DNA from: Demequina sp. TMPB413
Lineage (GTDB): Bacteria > Actinomycetota > Actinomycetes > Actinomycetales > Demequinaceae
Assembly: GCF_020447105.2 (NCBI RefSeq)
Contig: NZ_CP096184.1
Coordinates: forward strand, 806,001-870,000
Reading direction: 5' to 3'
DNA length: 64,000 bases
In this document: positions 26,544 to 35,329 of the stretch, piece by piece
Layout of the letters: each line of letters opens with the position of its first letter
Position numbering within the stretch: the first letter of the stretch is position 1
Position numbers and translations under genes: made by a program
Notes under the pieces: generated by a model
Seen by the model: the letters and a program-made list of their open reading frames with translations, nothing else
What the model was told of the DNA's origin: nothing
The model's database searches: none

Positions 26544-26565
26544 CAAGCGCTCGTGCACGCGCTTG
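26544..26565 (-). promoter_or_regulatory. Inverted repeat between malG and glucosidase gene
   Basis: CAAGCGC (26544-26550) and GCGCTTG (26559-26565) form a perfect 7-bp stem with an 8-nt loop in the 62-base gap. The left arm plus one base, CAAGCGCT, equals the core of the two LacI-type operators of this cluster, so it may be a weak third operator or an intercistronic RNA hairpin. Confidence 0.35.
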
Positions 26566-26584
26566 CGCTTGCCTACCAGGCGCA

Positions 26585-27478
26585 TCATTTGGTGGCTCCA
26601 GCAGTGAGCCCGCCCACGATGTACTTCTGGAGGAAGAGGAAGAGAGCCACGACCGGAAGCGAGGCCATCACCGCTCCCGCGGCAAAGGCGCTCCAGTCTG
26701 CGTAGTTGGGGTTTGAGACCATCCGGTAGAGGCCGACGGCGAGCGTCTGCCGCTCGGGATCGATCAGGACGACGGACGCGATGACGAAGTCATTCATGCT
26801 CGCGATGAAGGAGAGCAGTCCCACGACCGCAAGAATCGGCGCGACCAGTCTCAAGATGATGGTCGTGAAGATCCTGAAGTGCCCCGCTCCGTCCACTCGC
26901 GCCGCCTCGTCGATTTCGGTGGGAATCGTGTTGAAGTAGCCGTACATGAGGTAGGTGTTCACGCCAAGAGCGGCGCCAAGGTACACGCAGATCAGCCCAG
27001 CCTGGGTGTTGAGGCCGATGGCGGGGACAAGCTCGCCGATCCGGGTGAGTAGCAGGAAGATGGCGACGACGGCGAGCAATTGGGGAAACATCTGAACCAA
27101 GACGATCGTGAGTAGCCCTGTGCGGCGCCCACGGAATCGCATGCGGGAGAAGGCGTAGGCGGCGAGTGCACCCAGGAAGACCGAGAGCACTGCGGTGGTC
27201 AGGCCGATGACGAGTGAGTTCTTGAACCAGGTGAGAAACGGGAACTGATCGGACTCGAGAAGCCTGCGGAAACTATCGAGGCCGACGACGCGGAACAGGC
27301 GATTGGATCCCGTGAGGGTGCCCGTCGGGTTGAGCGATGCGGAGACCACATACAGCAGCGGCAACAGTGCGTAGGCGGATAGCACGAGCGCCACGACGTG
27401 GCGCAGGAGGTGCGGCTTGCCTCGACGCGGTCGAGACGGGCGGCTGGGACGCTTGACTGCGGTGTCGACAGTGGACAT
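26585..27478 (-). CDS. malG: Maltose-type ABC transporter permease, MalG-like
   Basis: A 297-residue CUT1-family inner-membrane permease with six hydrophobic segments and the cytoplasmic EAA loop 'IPTEIDEAARVDGAGHFRIF', which docks the ATPase. The C-terminal segment 'GAVMASLPVVALFLFLQKYIVGGLTAGATK' is typical of MalG. The N-terminus is basic and cytosolic. The start ATG shares one base with the malF stop (TGATG at 27476-27480), so the two permeases are translationally coupled. Import substrate is probably maltose or another alpha-glucoside, given the adjacent glucosidases. No ATP-binding subunit is encoded in the cluster. Confidence 0.94.
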   Translation of the reverse strand: MSTVDTAVKRPSRPSRPRRGKPHLLRHVVALVLSAYALLPLLYVVSASLNPTGTLTGSNRLFRVVGLDSFRRLLESDQFPFLTWFKNSLVIGLTTAVLSVFLGALAAYAFSRMRFRGRRTGLLTIVLVQMFPQLLAVVAIFLLLTRIGELVPAIGLNTQAGLICVYLGAALGVNTYLMYGYFNTIPTEIDEAARVDGAGHFRIFTTIILRLVAPILAVVGLLSFIASMNDFVIASVVLIDPERQTLAVGLYRMVSNPNYADWSAFAAGAVMASLPVVALFLFLQKYIVGGLTAGATK

Positions 27479-29034
27479 CAGTTGATCTCCTCAAGGGTCT
27501 TGGTGCGGCGGAAACTGATGATGGAGATCGCCGCGACCACGATGAAGATGATGATCGAGAAGGCCGAGGCGAGCCCGTAGTCCCTGTTCTGTCCAGTGAA
27601 GGCAACCTTGTAGACCAGCGAGATGAGGATGTCCGTGTGGCCCACCGGTATGCCGGCCCCCGTGTCTCTCGGTCCGCCACCGGTGACCAGATAGATCACG
27701 TTGAAGTTGTTGAAGTTGAAGGCGAACGTCGCGATGAGGATCGGCGCCATGGAGATCAGAAGCAGAGGCATTTCAATGTGCCGCAACATCTGCCACCGCG
27801 ACGTGCCGTCCATCCGGGAGGCCTCGCGCACCTCGCTCGGGATCGCTTGGAGCGCTCCGGTAGCGACGAGGAACATGTAGGGGAAGCCGAGCCACAGGTT
27901 GACCATCAGTACCGAGATTTTGGCGAGCGTGGGATCGGTGAGCCACGGTATCGATGCGCCACCGAGGAGCACTTGGTTGACGAACCCGAAGCTTTGCGAC
28001 AGCATCCCTGACCACACCATGGCCCCCAAGAAGGCCGGGAAGGCGTACGGAAGGACCATGACAATCCGGTATGCGGTGCGGCCCCGCATCGTGGGGTCAT
28101 TGAAGAGCAACGCCATGAACAGTCCCAGCGCAAAGATGAGCGCCACGGACAGTGCCGCGAAGGCGATCGTCCACGCGGTGACATAGACGAGCGGCCCGCG
28201 GATGGAGGGCTCGGTCACTGCTCGTGCAAAGTTGTCGAGGCCGACGTTGACCTGCCACCCGGGCAGCACTTCGGTACCGTCTTCGCGAACGAATGCGCCC
28301 TCGCCGCCATCGCGGAATGTCTCGCCAGCGGTGGTATCGGTCAGCGTTCCCGAGGCTTCATCGAAGGACAGGCTCGACGTGTACTCGTAGGCGAGACGGC
28401 CATCGAGCGTGCGAAGGGAGCCGTCACCCGCGTCGTCTGACAGCGGAATAGCGAGCGAAGAGACTTCGTCTTGGCGCTGAAGAATGTCAGCGAAGCGCAG
28501 CGACGCATAGCCGTCTACCGCGACCGCCTGGCCGTTGGTGAAGGTCGCGTCGACTGGTTCGAGAGGGCTGTTTTGTGTGCCCAAGAGCGCGGAGCCGTCG
28601 GGGGTGGTCACGAGGAAGCCAAGCTCGCCGTCCGCCTCCACAACGGTCACGGGATATGAGGGTGAATCGGGAAGCCTGCTCTGCGATTGGCTCAGCAATG
28701 CCTCGACTGCTTGGTCTTTTGTGAGCACGTGGCCAGTGGAGTAGTTGGTGAAGGCGATGTACACCGTGTAGCCGATCACAAACACTTGGAACACGGCGAG
28801 GAACGCCAGCCCTGGGGCGATGTACTTGGCGGGCAGCAGGCCGTCGCCCAGGTAGATCAACGTCAACACGATGGCCGCCACCACGACGACCCCCGCGATC
28901 ACGTAGTCGCCGCGACCAACCAGTACGGCAGCGAGGAACACCGCGAGGGCGTCGAGGCCGCCGAGCACGACGATTTTGGCAACAAGTGTGCCCATCCCTG
29001 TCGATCGGGTCGGCGCGCTTTGCAGGTCAGTCAC
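27478..29034 (-). CDS. malF: Maltose-type ABC transporter permease, MalF-like
   Basis: A 518-residue CUT1 permease. N-terminal helices lie within about 15-100. A large extracytoplasmic insert, about 110-265, is the MalF P2-like loop that contacts the binding protein. The C-terminal helices follow, with EAA loop 'IPSEVREASRMDGTSRWQML'. This extended form is found in true maltose/maltodextrin systems rather than in the short sugar permeases of about 300 residues. The gene sits 97 bases after malE, separated from it by a stable intercistronic hairpin, and is coupled to malG downstream. Confidence 0.94.
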   Translation of the reverse strand: MTDLQSAPTRSTGMGTLVAKIVVLGGLDALAVFLAAVLVGRGDYVIAGVVVVAAIVLTLIYLGDGLLPAKYIAPGLAFLAVFQVFVIGYTVYIAFTNYSTGHVLTKDQAVEALLSQSQSRLPDSPSYPVTVVEADGELGFLVTTPDGSALLGTQNSPLEPVDATFTNGQAVAVDGYASLRFADILQRQDEVSSLAIPLSDDAGDGSLRTLDGRLAYEYTSSLSFDEASGTLTDTTAGETFRDGGEGAFVREDGTEVLPGWQVNVGLDNFARAVTEPSIRGPLVYVTAWTIAFAALSVALIFALGLFMALLFNDPTMRGRTAYRIVMVLPYAFPAFLGAMVWSGMLSQSFGFVNQVLLGGASIPWLTDPTLAKISVLMVNLWLGFPYMFLVATGALQAIPSEVREASRMDGTSRWQMLRHIEMPLLLISMAPILIATFAFNFNNFNVIYLVTGGGPRDTGAGIPVGHTDILISLVYKVAFTGQNRDYGLASAFSIIIFIVVAAISIISFRRTKTLEEIN

Positions 29035-29085
29035 GAAGTTCTCCCAAGGTCAGCACATGCTCGTTGAGGATGGAGGGCGGTGTTC

Positions 29086-29121
29086 GCAGGGGGCCGGACG
29101 ATGTGGTGTCCGACCCCCTGC
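29086..29121 (-). terminator. Intercistronic malE-malF hairpin
   Basis: Stem of 8 bp (GCAGGGGG with CCCCCTGC), one mismatch, then 5 bp (CGGAC with GTCCG) around an 8-nt loop, beginning 10 bases after the malE stop. Such elements usually protect the upstream mRNA 3' end or cause partial termination, giving more binding protein than permease. Confidence 0.6.
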
Positions 29122-29131
29122 GCCGGGTTGG

Positions 29132-30379
29132 TTACGCGCCGTCGATCGCTGACTGGACGTCGGAGGTGAGCTTCTCCCACGTGGCGACGGGGGCCTCGCC
29201 ATTGAGAACGCTCGCCTCGGCGATGCCCCAGAACTCCCACACGCGACCCATCGCAGGGATTGCCGGCATGGGAACGGCTTCCATGCCAGCGGCCTTGAAG
29301 CCAGCGATGATCGGGTCAGAGGAGACCGCGTCGGCAGCGGCGGTGAGCGCGGGAAGCACGCCGCCTGACTCGAACAGGGCGACCTGAACATCAACGGTGC
29401 CCAAGTAGTTCACCAGGAAGTCGTTCGCAGCAACCTTGTTCTCCGAGTACTGGTTGACAAAGAAGCCCTTCACGCCAGCGAAGGGTTGAGCCGGCTCAGA
29501 ACCGGGGGAGGGGATGGCGTCAACGGCGACGTTGATGCCAGCGTCGACGGCGGCGTTCACGTTCCACGGTCCCGTCAACCAGAAGGCAGCCTGACCAGTG
29601 GTGAACTTCTCCTTGGCGATGTCTCCCGTGATTTCGGTCGACATGGTGTTCGCACCCTGGCTTCCTTGCGAGTGCAGCCACTCGGCAAAAGCGGTGCCCT
29701 CACCGAGGGTGAGCTGGCTGGGGTCGTATGAACCGGCAGCATCGCGGCCGAAGACGGGGGCGCCGAAGGCCGTCTGGAACGGGTACAGGTGATAAGGGTT
29801 GCCGTTCTCGCCTTGCTCCACGACGAACGGGAACTCCACTCCAGCTGCCTGGCCCTTGGCGATCATGTCGTCGAAGCTGGAGGCCGGCTCTGGGACAAGA
29901 TCAGCGTTGCGGAGCATCGCGAGGTTCTCGACCGCGTATGGCAGCTCGTAGACGGTGCCGTCGTACGTCGAAGCGTCGAGAGCCACCGGCAAGAACTCGG
30001 AGGCCTTGTCGCCCAACTCAAGCGGCGCAATCACGCCATTGGTGGTCAGTTCGCCCAGCCAGTCGTGGGCACCCATGACCACATCGGGCCCAGAGCCGGA
30101 GCTGGCCTGCTGGATGAAGTCGTCCTTGAGCGTGGAGTTGTCTCGAGCGACGATGTCGACGGAGATGCCGGTCTGTGCTTCGTAGTCAGTGGCCGCCTGC
30201 GCGAGAGCGTCGGCGCGTTCGGCGTCCACCCACACGGTGAGGGTGCTCGTTGAGGCAGTCTCAGGAGCGGCGCTGGCGTCGGACGAGGCGGGGGCATCGG
30301 AGGAGGTCGAGCAGGCCGTCGTGAGCAGTCCCACGGCGAGCAGTGCGCCCGCGGCCATCGACTTCTTTGTCATGTGCAT
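29132..30379 (-). CDS. malE: Maltose/alpha-glucoside-binding lipoprotein
   Basis: A 415-residue solute-binding protein of the MalE family. The N-terminus has a lipoprotein signal: a basic start, a hydrophobic core and 'GLLTTACSTS' with the acylated Cys near residue 24. A Ser/Ala/Thr-rich linker follows, then the binding fold beginning 'LTVWVDAERADALAQAATDY', with 'GPDVVMGAHDWLGELTTNGVI' and 'FWLTGPWNVNAAVDAG', typical of maltose-binding proteins. Start: ATG at 30379, eight bases after AAAGGA; a second ATG two codons later is less well spaced. It is the first gene of malEFG-glucosidase and is controlled by a LacI-type operator overlapping its promoter. Confidence 0.94.
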   Translation of the reverse strand: MHMTKKSMAAGALLAVGLLTTACSTSSDAPASSDASAAPETASTSTLTVWVDAERADALAQAATDYEAQTGISVDIVARDNSTLKDDFIQQASSGSGPDVVMGAHDWLGELTTNGVIAPLELGDKASEFLPVALDASTYDGTVYELPYAVENLAMLRNADLVPEPASSFDDMIAKGQAAGVEFPFVVEQGENGNPYHLYPFQTAFGAPVFGRDAAGSYDPSQLTLGEGTAFAEWLHSQGSQGANTMSTEITGDIAKEKFTTGQAAFWLTGPWNVNAAVDAGINVAVDAIPSPGSEPAQPFAGVKGFFVNQYSENKVAANDFLVNYLGTVDVQVALFESGGVLPALTAAADAVSSDPIIAGFKAAGMEAVPMPAIPAMGRVWEFWGIAEASVLNGEAPVATWEKLTSDVQSAIDGA

Positions 30380-30481
30380 CAGGTATGTCCTTTGGCGAAG
30401 TTGGCGAGGAATCGTCGCCGACTTGGCGGGACAAAGTCCACACCGTCGCCCAGAGACCATTCTCTCGGCCAGCACCGTGAG

Positions 30482-30495
30482 TGCAAGCGCTTACA
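30482..30495 (-). promoter_or_regulatory. LacI-family operator upstream of malE
   Basis: TGTAAGCGCTTGCA on the minus strand, a 14-bp near-perfect palindrome around a central CG, typical of LacI/GalR operators. It directly abuts the malE -10 hexamer, where a bound repressor would block transcription. The identical 14-mer precedes the second glucosidase gene. Confidence 0.8.
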
Positions 30496-30523
30496 AGGTA
30501 GCGATTGCCCGGGCTTCACGCAA
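30495..30523 (-). promoter_or_regulatory. Candidate malE promoter
   Basis: On the minus strand TTGCGT (30523-30518), a 17-base spacer and TACCTT (30500-30495), immediately followed by the operator. The -35 is a weak match; the -10 keeps TA and the final T. Confidence 0.5.
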
Positions 30524-30755
30524 GCAGGGTCGATCACGGTTTGATTACGACGGACGTATAGTCCAAATAGCAGGGGTAATAGCGATGAGGATCTCGCTGC
30601 GCATTGGCGGTCGGCGAGTCCTCTTATGTTGCCGGTTGAGCGAAAATGTTGACCGCTTGCATTGCGCTAGCGCGCCGGCGCTGCAGGGCGTAGGGGCGAC
30701 GGCGAGGACGCGGACGCGCCAGCGGACCCCGCGAGAGCGCGCGGTACTGGGACGG

Positions 30756-31841
30756 CTATTGCTCCGTGGGGACGCTCGTGGAGCGTCGGACCACCAGCTC
30801 GAAGGGCAATGCCACGTTGTGCGCGACCGAGGGTTCGCTATCGAGCGCCCGCAACACCGCCTCCGCGGCCAAGCGGCCCTGAGTCTCTGGGAACTGCGAG
30901 ACCGTCGTCAGTCCGAAGAACTCGCCCAACTCGTGGCCGTCGATGCCGATGATTGACAAGTCTTGCGGAACGCGTTTGCCCAAGTCGCGAGCGGCCATGA
31001 TGGCGCCCATCGCCATCTCATCGGACGCAGCGAAGAGTGCAGTGGGTGCGACACGAGGATCGCCAAGCAACTGCAGTGTTGCCCGGTAGCCACCGGTGAT
31101 GGTGAAGTCGGCGACCCTCACCATGAGGGGGTCCGGCTCGAGCCCTCGTGCGCGAAGCGCACTCTCATAGCCGTCGCGGCGGTGCGCGGGAAGGTGGAAG
31201 TCAAGGTCGAGCGCAGGGTCTCCACCGATGTGCGCGATCTGGCGATGGCCGAGCGACAGGAGGTGATCCGTCGCGAGCCGCGCGACTGCGGCGTCGTCAA
31301 TGCTGAGCGTCAGGGCACCAGGAATGGGTCCGCCGATTCCCACCGCAGGCTTGCCGATCGCCTCAAGCCCCGCGAGCTCGGCATCGCTGAGCTCAAGAGA
31401 AACGGCGATGAAACCGTCGACTCGCTGCCGACGCAGGAACTCGTCGAACAGGCGGGCCCTGCGCGGATTCGCGGGCGCTCCCGGCGCGGCCACCGACTGG
31501 TCGAGATGGTAGAGCGTGAGGTCGTACCCGGCATCAGACAACGCTTCGTGGGCACCTTTGAGCACGCGAGTGTAGAACCAGCCGTCAAGAAACGGCATCA
31601 CGACGCCGATATTGCGCGTGCGTCCGGATGCGAGGCTCGAGGCAGATGACGAGACGACATAGCCGAGCTCCTTCGCGGCGGACTCGACTCTCAGCTTCGT
31701 CGCCGCCGAGACCGTCGTCTTGCCCGCCAAGGCGCGCGAGACCGTCGCAGTCGACACTCCTGCCAGTGCTGCGACCTGCTGGATGGTCATGGCTGCGTTG
31801 TCCTCACGCACGTACCCTATCGAGTTACCAGGGTCGCACAT
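30756..31841 (-). CDS. LacI-family transcriptional repressor of the alpha-glucoside genes
   Basis: A regulator with an N-terminal LacI helix-turn-helix 'TIQQVAALAGVSTATVSRAL', hinge helix 'SSASSLASGRT', and a periplasmic-binding-protein-like sensor domain with 'NIGVVMPFLDGWFYTRVLKG', 'RVDGFIAVSL' and 'DLSIIGIDGHELGEFFGLTTVSQ'. The ATG at 31841 has an excellent Shine-Dalgarno (AGGGGAGG, six bases away) that overlaps the stop of the upstream glucosidase; this adds 17 residues before the usual LacI start at the ATG at 31790. It is likely cotranscribed with that glucosidase. Two identical operators in the cluster are its probable targets; the inducer is presumably a maltose-type sugar. Confidence 0.92.
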   Translation of the reverse strand: MCDPGNSIGYVREDNAAMTIQQVAALAGVSTATVSRALAGKTTVSAATKLRVESAAKELGYVVSSSASSLASGRTRNIGVVMPFLDGWFYTRVLKGAHEALSDAGYDLTLYHLDQSVAAPGAPANPRRARLFDEFLRRQRVDGFIAVSLELSDAELAGLEAIGKPAVGIGGPIPGALTLSIDDAAVARLATDHLLSLGHRQIAHIGGDPALDLDFHLPAHRRDGYESALRARGLEPDPLMVRVADFTITGGYRATLQLLGDPRVAPTALFAASDEMAMGAIMAARDLGKRVPQDLSIIGIDGHELGEFFGLTTVSQFPETQGRLAAEAVLRALDSEPSVAHNVALPFELVVRRSTSVPTEQ

Positions 31842-31853
31842 GTGGATCCTCCC

Positions 31854-33524
31854 CTAAACGGCGATCCAAGCAGCCGTTGACGGTGGGATGACCGAGTGCA
31901 CCGGAGCGGAACTCACCAACACCCTGCCGCTGAAGGGAACAGGGTCGGCTGAGAGATTTGCGATGACGCGAATGCCGTTGTTGTCGAACGCGACCACGTC
32001 CTCACCGAGCTCGACCCACTCCACACTCCCGTCGCCCAGACCGCTTGTCCGCCGGTGAGCGAGGGCCGCCTTGTACATGCGCAACGTCGACCCCTCGGTG
32101 GCATCCTGAACGTCCCTGGCGAGGTCCTCCCACTCACGAGGCTGCGGCAGCCACGTTCGCCCTGAACTGCTGAACCCGAACGTCATCTTGGCTGAGTTCC
32201 ATGGCAACGGGACGCGGCAGCCGTCCCTGCCGTAGCGTTCGCCGTTGGTGCGCCTCCAGGTGGGGTCCTGGCGCGCCTCGTCCGGAATGTCGATGTGCTC
32301 TGGCAAGCCGAGCTCTTCGCCTTGGTAGATGTATGAAGAGCCTGGCAGTCCGAGCATCACGAGGGTCGTCGCCCGCGCCCGCTGCAGGCCGACGACTCGA
32401 TCAGGCTTGAACTCGGAGAGTGGGCCGATTCCGTGCCCCTGCGGGTTCTCGCCGAACACAGCGAGACGACTTGCGTGGCGGACCACGTCGTGATTGGACA
32501 GCACCCACGTGCTCGGCGCTCCGACCGCGCCGAACTCCGAGAGCGACCGGGAGATCACGTCTCGCATCGCCGCCGCGTCCCACGGGCACTCAAGGAAGGA
32601 GAAGTTGAAGGCCTGGTGCATCTCGTCTGGACGTACCCACTCCGCCATGCGGCTGAGCGAACGAATCCACGCCTCTGCTACCAGGATTCGGTCGGGACCG
32701 TACTCAGCGACGACGGCGCGCCATCTTCTCCAGACATCGTGCACGCCTTGTTGTCCGAAGTAGGGCGTTGCGAGTTCCTCATCGCCACCCATCGATCCGC
32801 CCGACGGGTCCGGCGTGTAGTCGGGCAGCCCTGGGGCCTTGATGAGCCCGTGCGCCACGTCGACTCGCATCCCATCGATTCCCCTGTCGAGCCAGAAGCG
32901 CAGGATGTCATCGAACTCCTCCCTGACGGCCTCGTTCTCCCAGTTCAGATCCGGCTGGCTGGAGTCGAACAAGTGCAGGTACCACTGCCCTTGGGTGGCG
33001 TCGGCCTCGGTCACGCGGGTCCAGGCAGGGCCGCCGAAGACTGACTGCCAATTGTTGGGTGGCAGTTCGCCGCTCTTACCCTTTCCTTCGCGAAACAGGT
33101 ACCTGTCTCGAGCGGGGGAGCCAGGCCCTTCGGCGAGCGCCTCCAGGAACCAGGCGTGATCGGACGAGGTGTGGTTGGGCACGATGTCAGCGATAACCCG
33201 TAGGCCCAGGCCGTGAGCGGTGTCGATGAGGTCGTCGACGTCACTAAGTGTGCCGAAGAGGGGGTCGACCTGTCGGTAGTCGGCGACGTCGTAGCCTGCG
33301 TCTTTCTGCGGTGAGGCATAGAACGGCGACAGCCAGACGGCGTCGACGCCGAGATTGACAAGGTCCGTCAGGTGCTGGGTGACGCCGCGAAGGTCGCCGA
33401 TGCCGTCGCCGCTCGCATCGGCAAAGGACCGCGGGTAGATCTGGTAAATCACGGCTGAGCGCCACCAGTCATGCGCCTTGTCGGCAGGGGCGGCTACGGG
33501 GGCGAGGGATTCAGAAGTCTGCAC
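31854..33524 (-). CDS. Alpha-glucosidase, GH13 (second copy)
   Basis: A 556-residue cytosolic GH13 enzyme, clear paralogue of the one at 24873-26522. Catalytic regions: 'VIADIVPNHTSSDH', 'GIDGMRVDVAHGLIKAPG', 'LVAEAWIRSL' and 'VLSNHDVVRHASRLAV'. The start is a GTG at 33524 preceded by GAGAGG. It heads a transcript that continues into lacI, twelve bases after its stop. Its promoter contains the operator, so enzyme and repressor are probably made together under negative autoregulation. Differences near the third catalytic region could give the two copies different linkage preference. Confidence 0.92.
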   Translation of the reverse strand: MQTSESLAPVAAPADKAHDWWRSAVIYQIYPRSFADASGDGIGDLRGVTQHLTDLVNLGVDAVWLSPFYASPQKDAGYDVADYRQVDPLFGTLSDVDDLIDTAHGLGLRVIADIVPNHTSSDHAWFLEALAEGPGSPARDRYLFREGKGKSGELPPNNWQSVFGGPAWTRVTEADATQGQWYLHLFDSSQPDLNWENEAVREEFDDILRFWLDRGIDGMRVDVAHGLIKAPGLPDYTPDPSGGSMGGDEELATPYFGQQGVHDVWRRWRAVVAEYGPDRILVAEAWIRSLSRMAEWVRPDEMHQAFNFSFLECPWDAAAMRDVISRSLSEFGAVGAPSTWVLSNHDVVRHASRLAVFGENPQGHGIGPLSEFKPDRVVGLQRARATTLVMLGLPGSSYIYQGEELGLPEHIDIPDEARQDPTWRRTNGERYGRDGCRVPLPWNSAKMTFGFSSSGRTWLPQPREWEDLARDVQDATEGSTLRMYKAALAHRRTSGLGDGSVEWVELGEDVVAFDNNGIRVIANLSADPVPFSGRVLVSSAPVHSVIPPSTAAWIAV

Positions 33525-33603
33525 AGCGGCCTCTCTTGGTGCGGATGCTCATTCGAACGAGGACGCCGCGGTGGGGAGAGTGGAATCGAGCGCCTTCGGC
33601 CCA

Positions 33604-33633
33604 AATGTAAGCGCTTGCAGTCGGAACTGGCAA
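33604..33633 (-). promoter_or_regulatory. Candidate promoter of glucosidase-lacI operon
   Basis: On the minus strand TTGCCA (33633-33628, five of six bases of the -35 consensus), an 18-base spacer and TACATT (33609-33604). The LacI-type operator occupies the spacer and the -10. Confidence 0.6.
33606..33619 (+). promoter_or_regulatory. LacI-family operator upstream of glucosidase-lacI
   Basis: TGTAAGCGCTTGCA, identical to the malE operator, lying inside the candidate promoter 82 bases before the GTG start. Confidence 0.8.
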
Positions 33634-33655
33634 ATCGATCGGCACGACCCGAGAG

Positions 33656-33695
33656 ACGCGAAAGGGGCCGCCCAGATGGACGGCCCCTTTCGCGT
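33656..33695 (-). terminator. Terminator hairpin after glnA1
   Basis: Perfect 15-bp inverted repeat, ACGCGAAAGGGGCCG at 33656-33670 and its complement at 33681-33695, with a 10-nt loop. It begins 14 bases after the glnA1 stop. No U-tract. Confidence 0.75.
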
Positions 33696-33708
33696 GCTGA
33701 GTGACGAC

Positions 33709-35142
33709 TTAGCAGTCGTAGTACAGCTCGAACTCGTGCGGGTGCGGACGGAAGCGCAGGGGGTCGATCTCTGCCGTGCGCTTCAGGTCGATCCACGTCT
33801 CGATGAGGTCTGACGTGAACACACCACCCTCAAGCAGGAATGCGTGGTCGGCCTCAAGGCTGTTGAGCACGCCCTCGAGGGTCGACGGCACCTGAGGAAT
33901 CCGTGCGTGCTCCTCGGGAGGCAGCTCGTACAGGTCCTTGTCCACCGGCGCGGGGGGCTCGATGCGGTTCTTGATACCGTCAAGGCCAGCCATGAGCAGC
34001 GCAGCGAAGGCGAGGTACGGGTTGCCCGACGAGTCAGGAGCGCGGAACTCGATGCGCTTGGCCTTGGGGTTCGATCCCGTAATCGGGATGCGAACGGCGG
34101 CCGAACGGTTGCGAGCCGAGTACACCAGGTTCACCGGGGCCTCGTAGCCTGGCACGAGGCGGTGGTACGAGTTGACGGTCGGGTTCGTGAACGCGAGCAG
34201 CGACGGCGCGTGCTTGAGGATGCCGCCGATGTACCAACGCGCCATGTCGGACAGGCCGCCGTAGCCCTTCTCATCGAAGAACAGGGGAGTGCCGTCCTGC
34301 CACACGGACTGGTGGACGTGCATTCCTGAGCCGTTGTCGCCAAAGAGCGGCTTCGGCATGAACGTGACGGTCTTGCCAGCGTTCCATGCGACGTTCTTGA
34401 CGACGTACTTGAACTTCATGAGGTCGTCAGCGGCGTGCAGCAGCGTGTTGAAGCGGTAGTTGATCTCTTGCTGACCGGCGGTTCCCACCTCGTGGTGCGC
34501 GCGCTCGAGTTCCAGTCCGACCTGGCCGAGCACGGTGCACATCTCGTCGCGCAGGTCAGCGAACTGGTCGGCTGGGCTGACGGGGAAGTAGCCGCCCTTG
34601 TAGCGGGTCTTGTAACCGCGGTTGGGGGTGCCGTCCTCTTCGTACTCGACGCCAGTGTTCCACGCCGCCTCTGAGGAGTCGATGTGGTAGTAACCCTCGT
34701 GCTGGTTGGTCGCGAAGCGCACGGAGTCAAAGATGAAGAACTCGGCCTCTGGAGCAAAGTAGGCGGTGTCGCCAATGCCGGTGGTCTTGAGGTACGCCTC
34801 TGCCTTGGCTGCGACGTTGCGCGGGTCGCGGGAGTAGGGCTCGTTCGTGAACGGGTCAACGATCGAGAAGTTGATAATGAGCGTCTTGGCAACACGGAAC
34901 GGGTCGATGTAAGCGGTCGCCACGTCGGGCAGCAGCTTCATGTCGGACTCGTTGATGGCCTGGAATCCGCGGATCGATGATCCGTCGAACATAGCGCCAT
35001 CCTTGAACACGTCTTCCGTGAACTGGGCGGCGGGGATGTTGAAGTGCTGCATCACGCCAGGCAGGTCGCAGAAGCGGATGTCGACATACTCGACGCCCTC
35101 CTCCTTGACGTAGGCGAGCGCCTCTTCGGCGGTCTTGAACAT
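33709..35142 (-). CDS. glnA1: Glutamine synthetase, type I-beta (main)
   Basis: A 477-residue dodecameric glutamine synthetase making glutamine from glutamate, ammonia and ATP. Signature segments: '[14 protein letters not shown]', '[18 protein letters not shown]', '[14 protein letters not shown]', '[16 protein letters not shown]', '[17 protein letters not shown]' and 'NRSAAVRIP'. The adenylylation site is present as '[11 protein letters not shown]', so it is the expected target of GlnE encoded 12.5 kb away. Start: ATG at 35142 with AAGGAG eight bases upstream. It ends at a strong hairpin. In M. tuberculosis glnA1, glnE and glnA2 are near neighbours; here the P-type ATPase and sugar cluster separate them. 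Confidence 0.97.
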   Translation of the reverse strand: MFKTAEEALAYVKEEGVEYVDIRFCDLPGVMQHFNIPAAQFTEDVFKDGAMFDGSSIRGFQAINESDMKLLPDVATAYIDPFRVAKTLIINFSIVDPFTNEPYSRDPRNVAAKAEAYLKTTGIGDTAYFAPEAEFFIFDSVRFATNQHEGYYHIDSSEAAWNTGVEYEEDGTPNRGYKTRYKGGYFPVSPADQFADLRDEMCTVLGQVGLELERAHHEVGTAGQQEINYRFNTLLHAADDLMKFKYVVKNVAWNAGKTVTFMPKPLFGDNGSGMHVHQSVWQDGTPLFFDEKGYGGLSDMARWYIGGILKHAPSLLAFTNPTVNSYHRLVPGYEAPVNLVYSARNRSAAVRIPITGSNPKAKRIEFRAPDSSGNPYLAFAALLMAGLDGIKNRIEPPAPVDKDLYELPPEEHARIPQVPSTLEGVLNSLEADHAFLLEGGVFTSDLIETWIDLKRTAEIDPLRFRPHPHEFELYYDC

Positions 35143-35329
35143 CGGATTGCTCCTTGAGGTAGGTCAGGCCAACTGTGGCTCCACCCAACCTAGTGGCAGG
35201 GCATTACCCGTGCGTATTCCGGGTGTTACGAGGACGTTACGAGGTGGCGGTCCTGGTAGCACGGTTCTCAACCAGGTCTCGGGCTCCAGCACTGCGTGGG
35301 TACGCTGGCTCCGTGACGGAGATCTTGAG

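Larger units (their letters stand above)
30380..30755. other. 376-bp intergenic region between malE and lacI
   Basis: Contains the malE promoter and one LacI-type operator (listed separately) in its first 150 bases. The remainder, 30530-30755, lies downstream of lacI on the same strand. I see no convincing gene, no strong terminator and no RNA gene there; short frames on both strands have no recognisable products. Confidence 0.6.
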
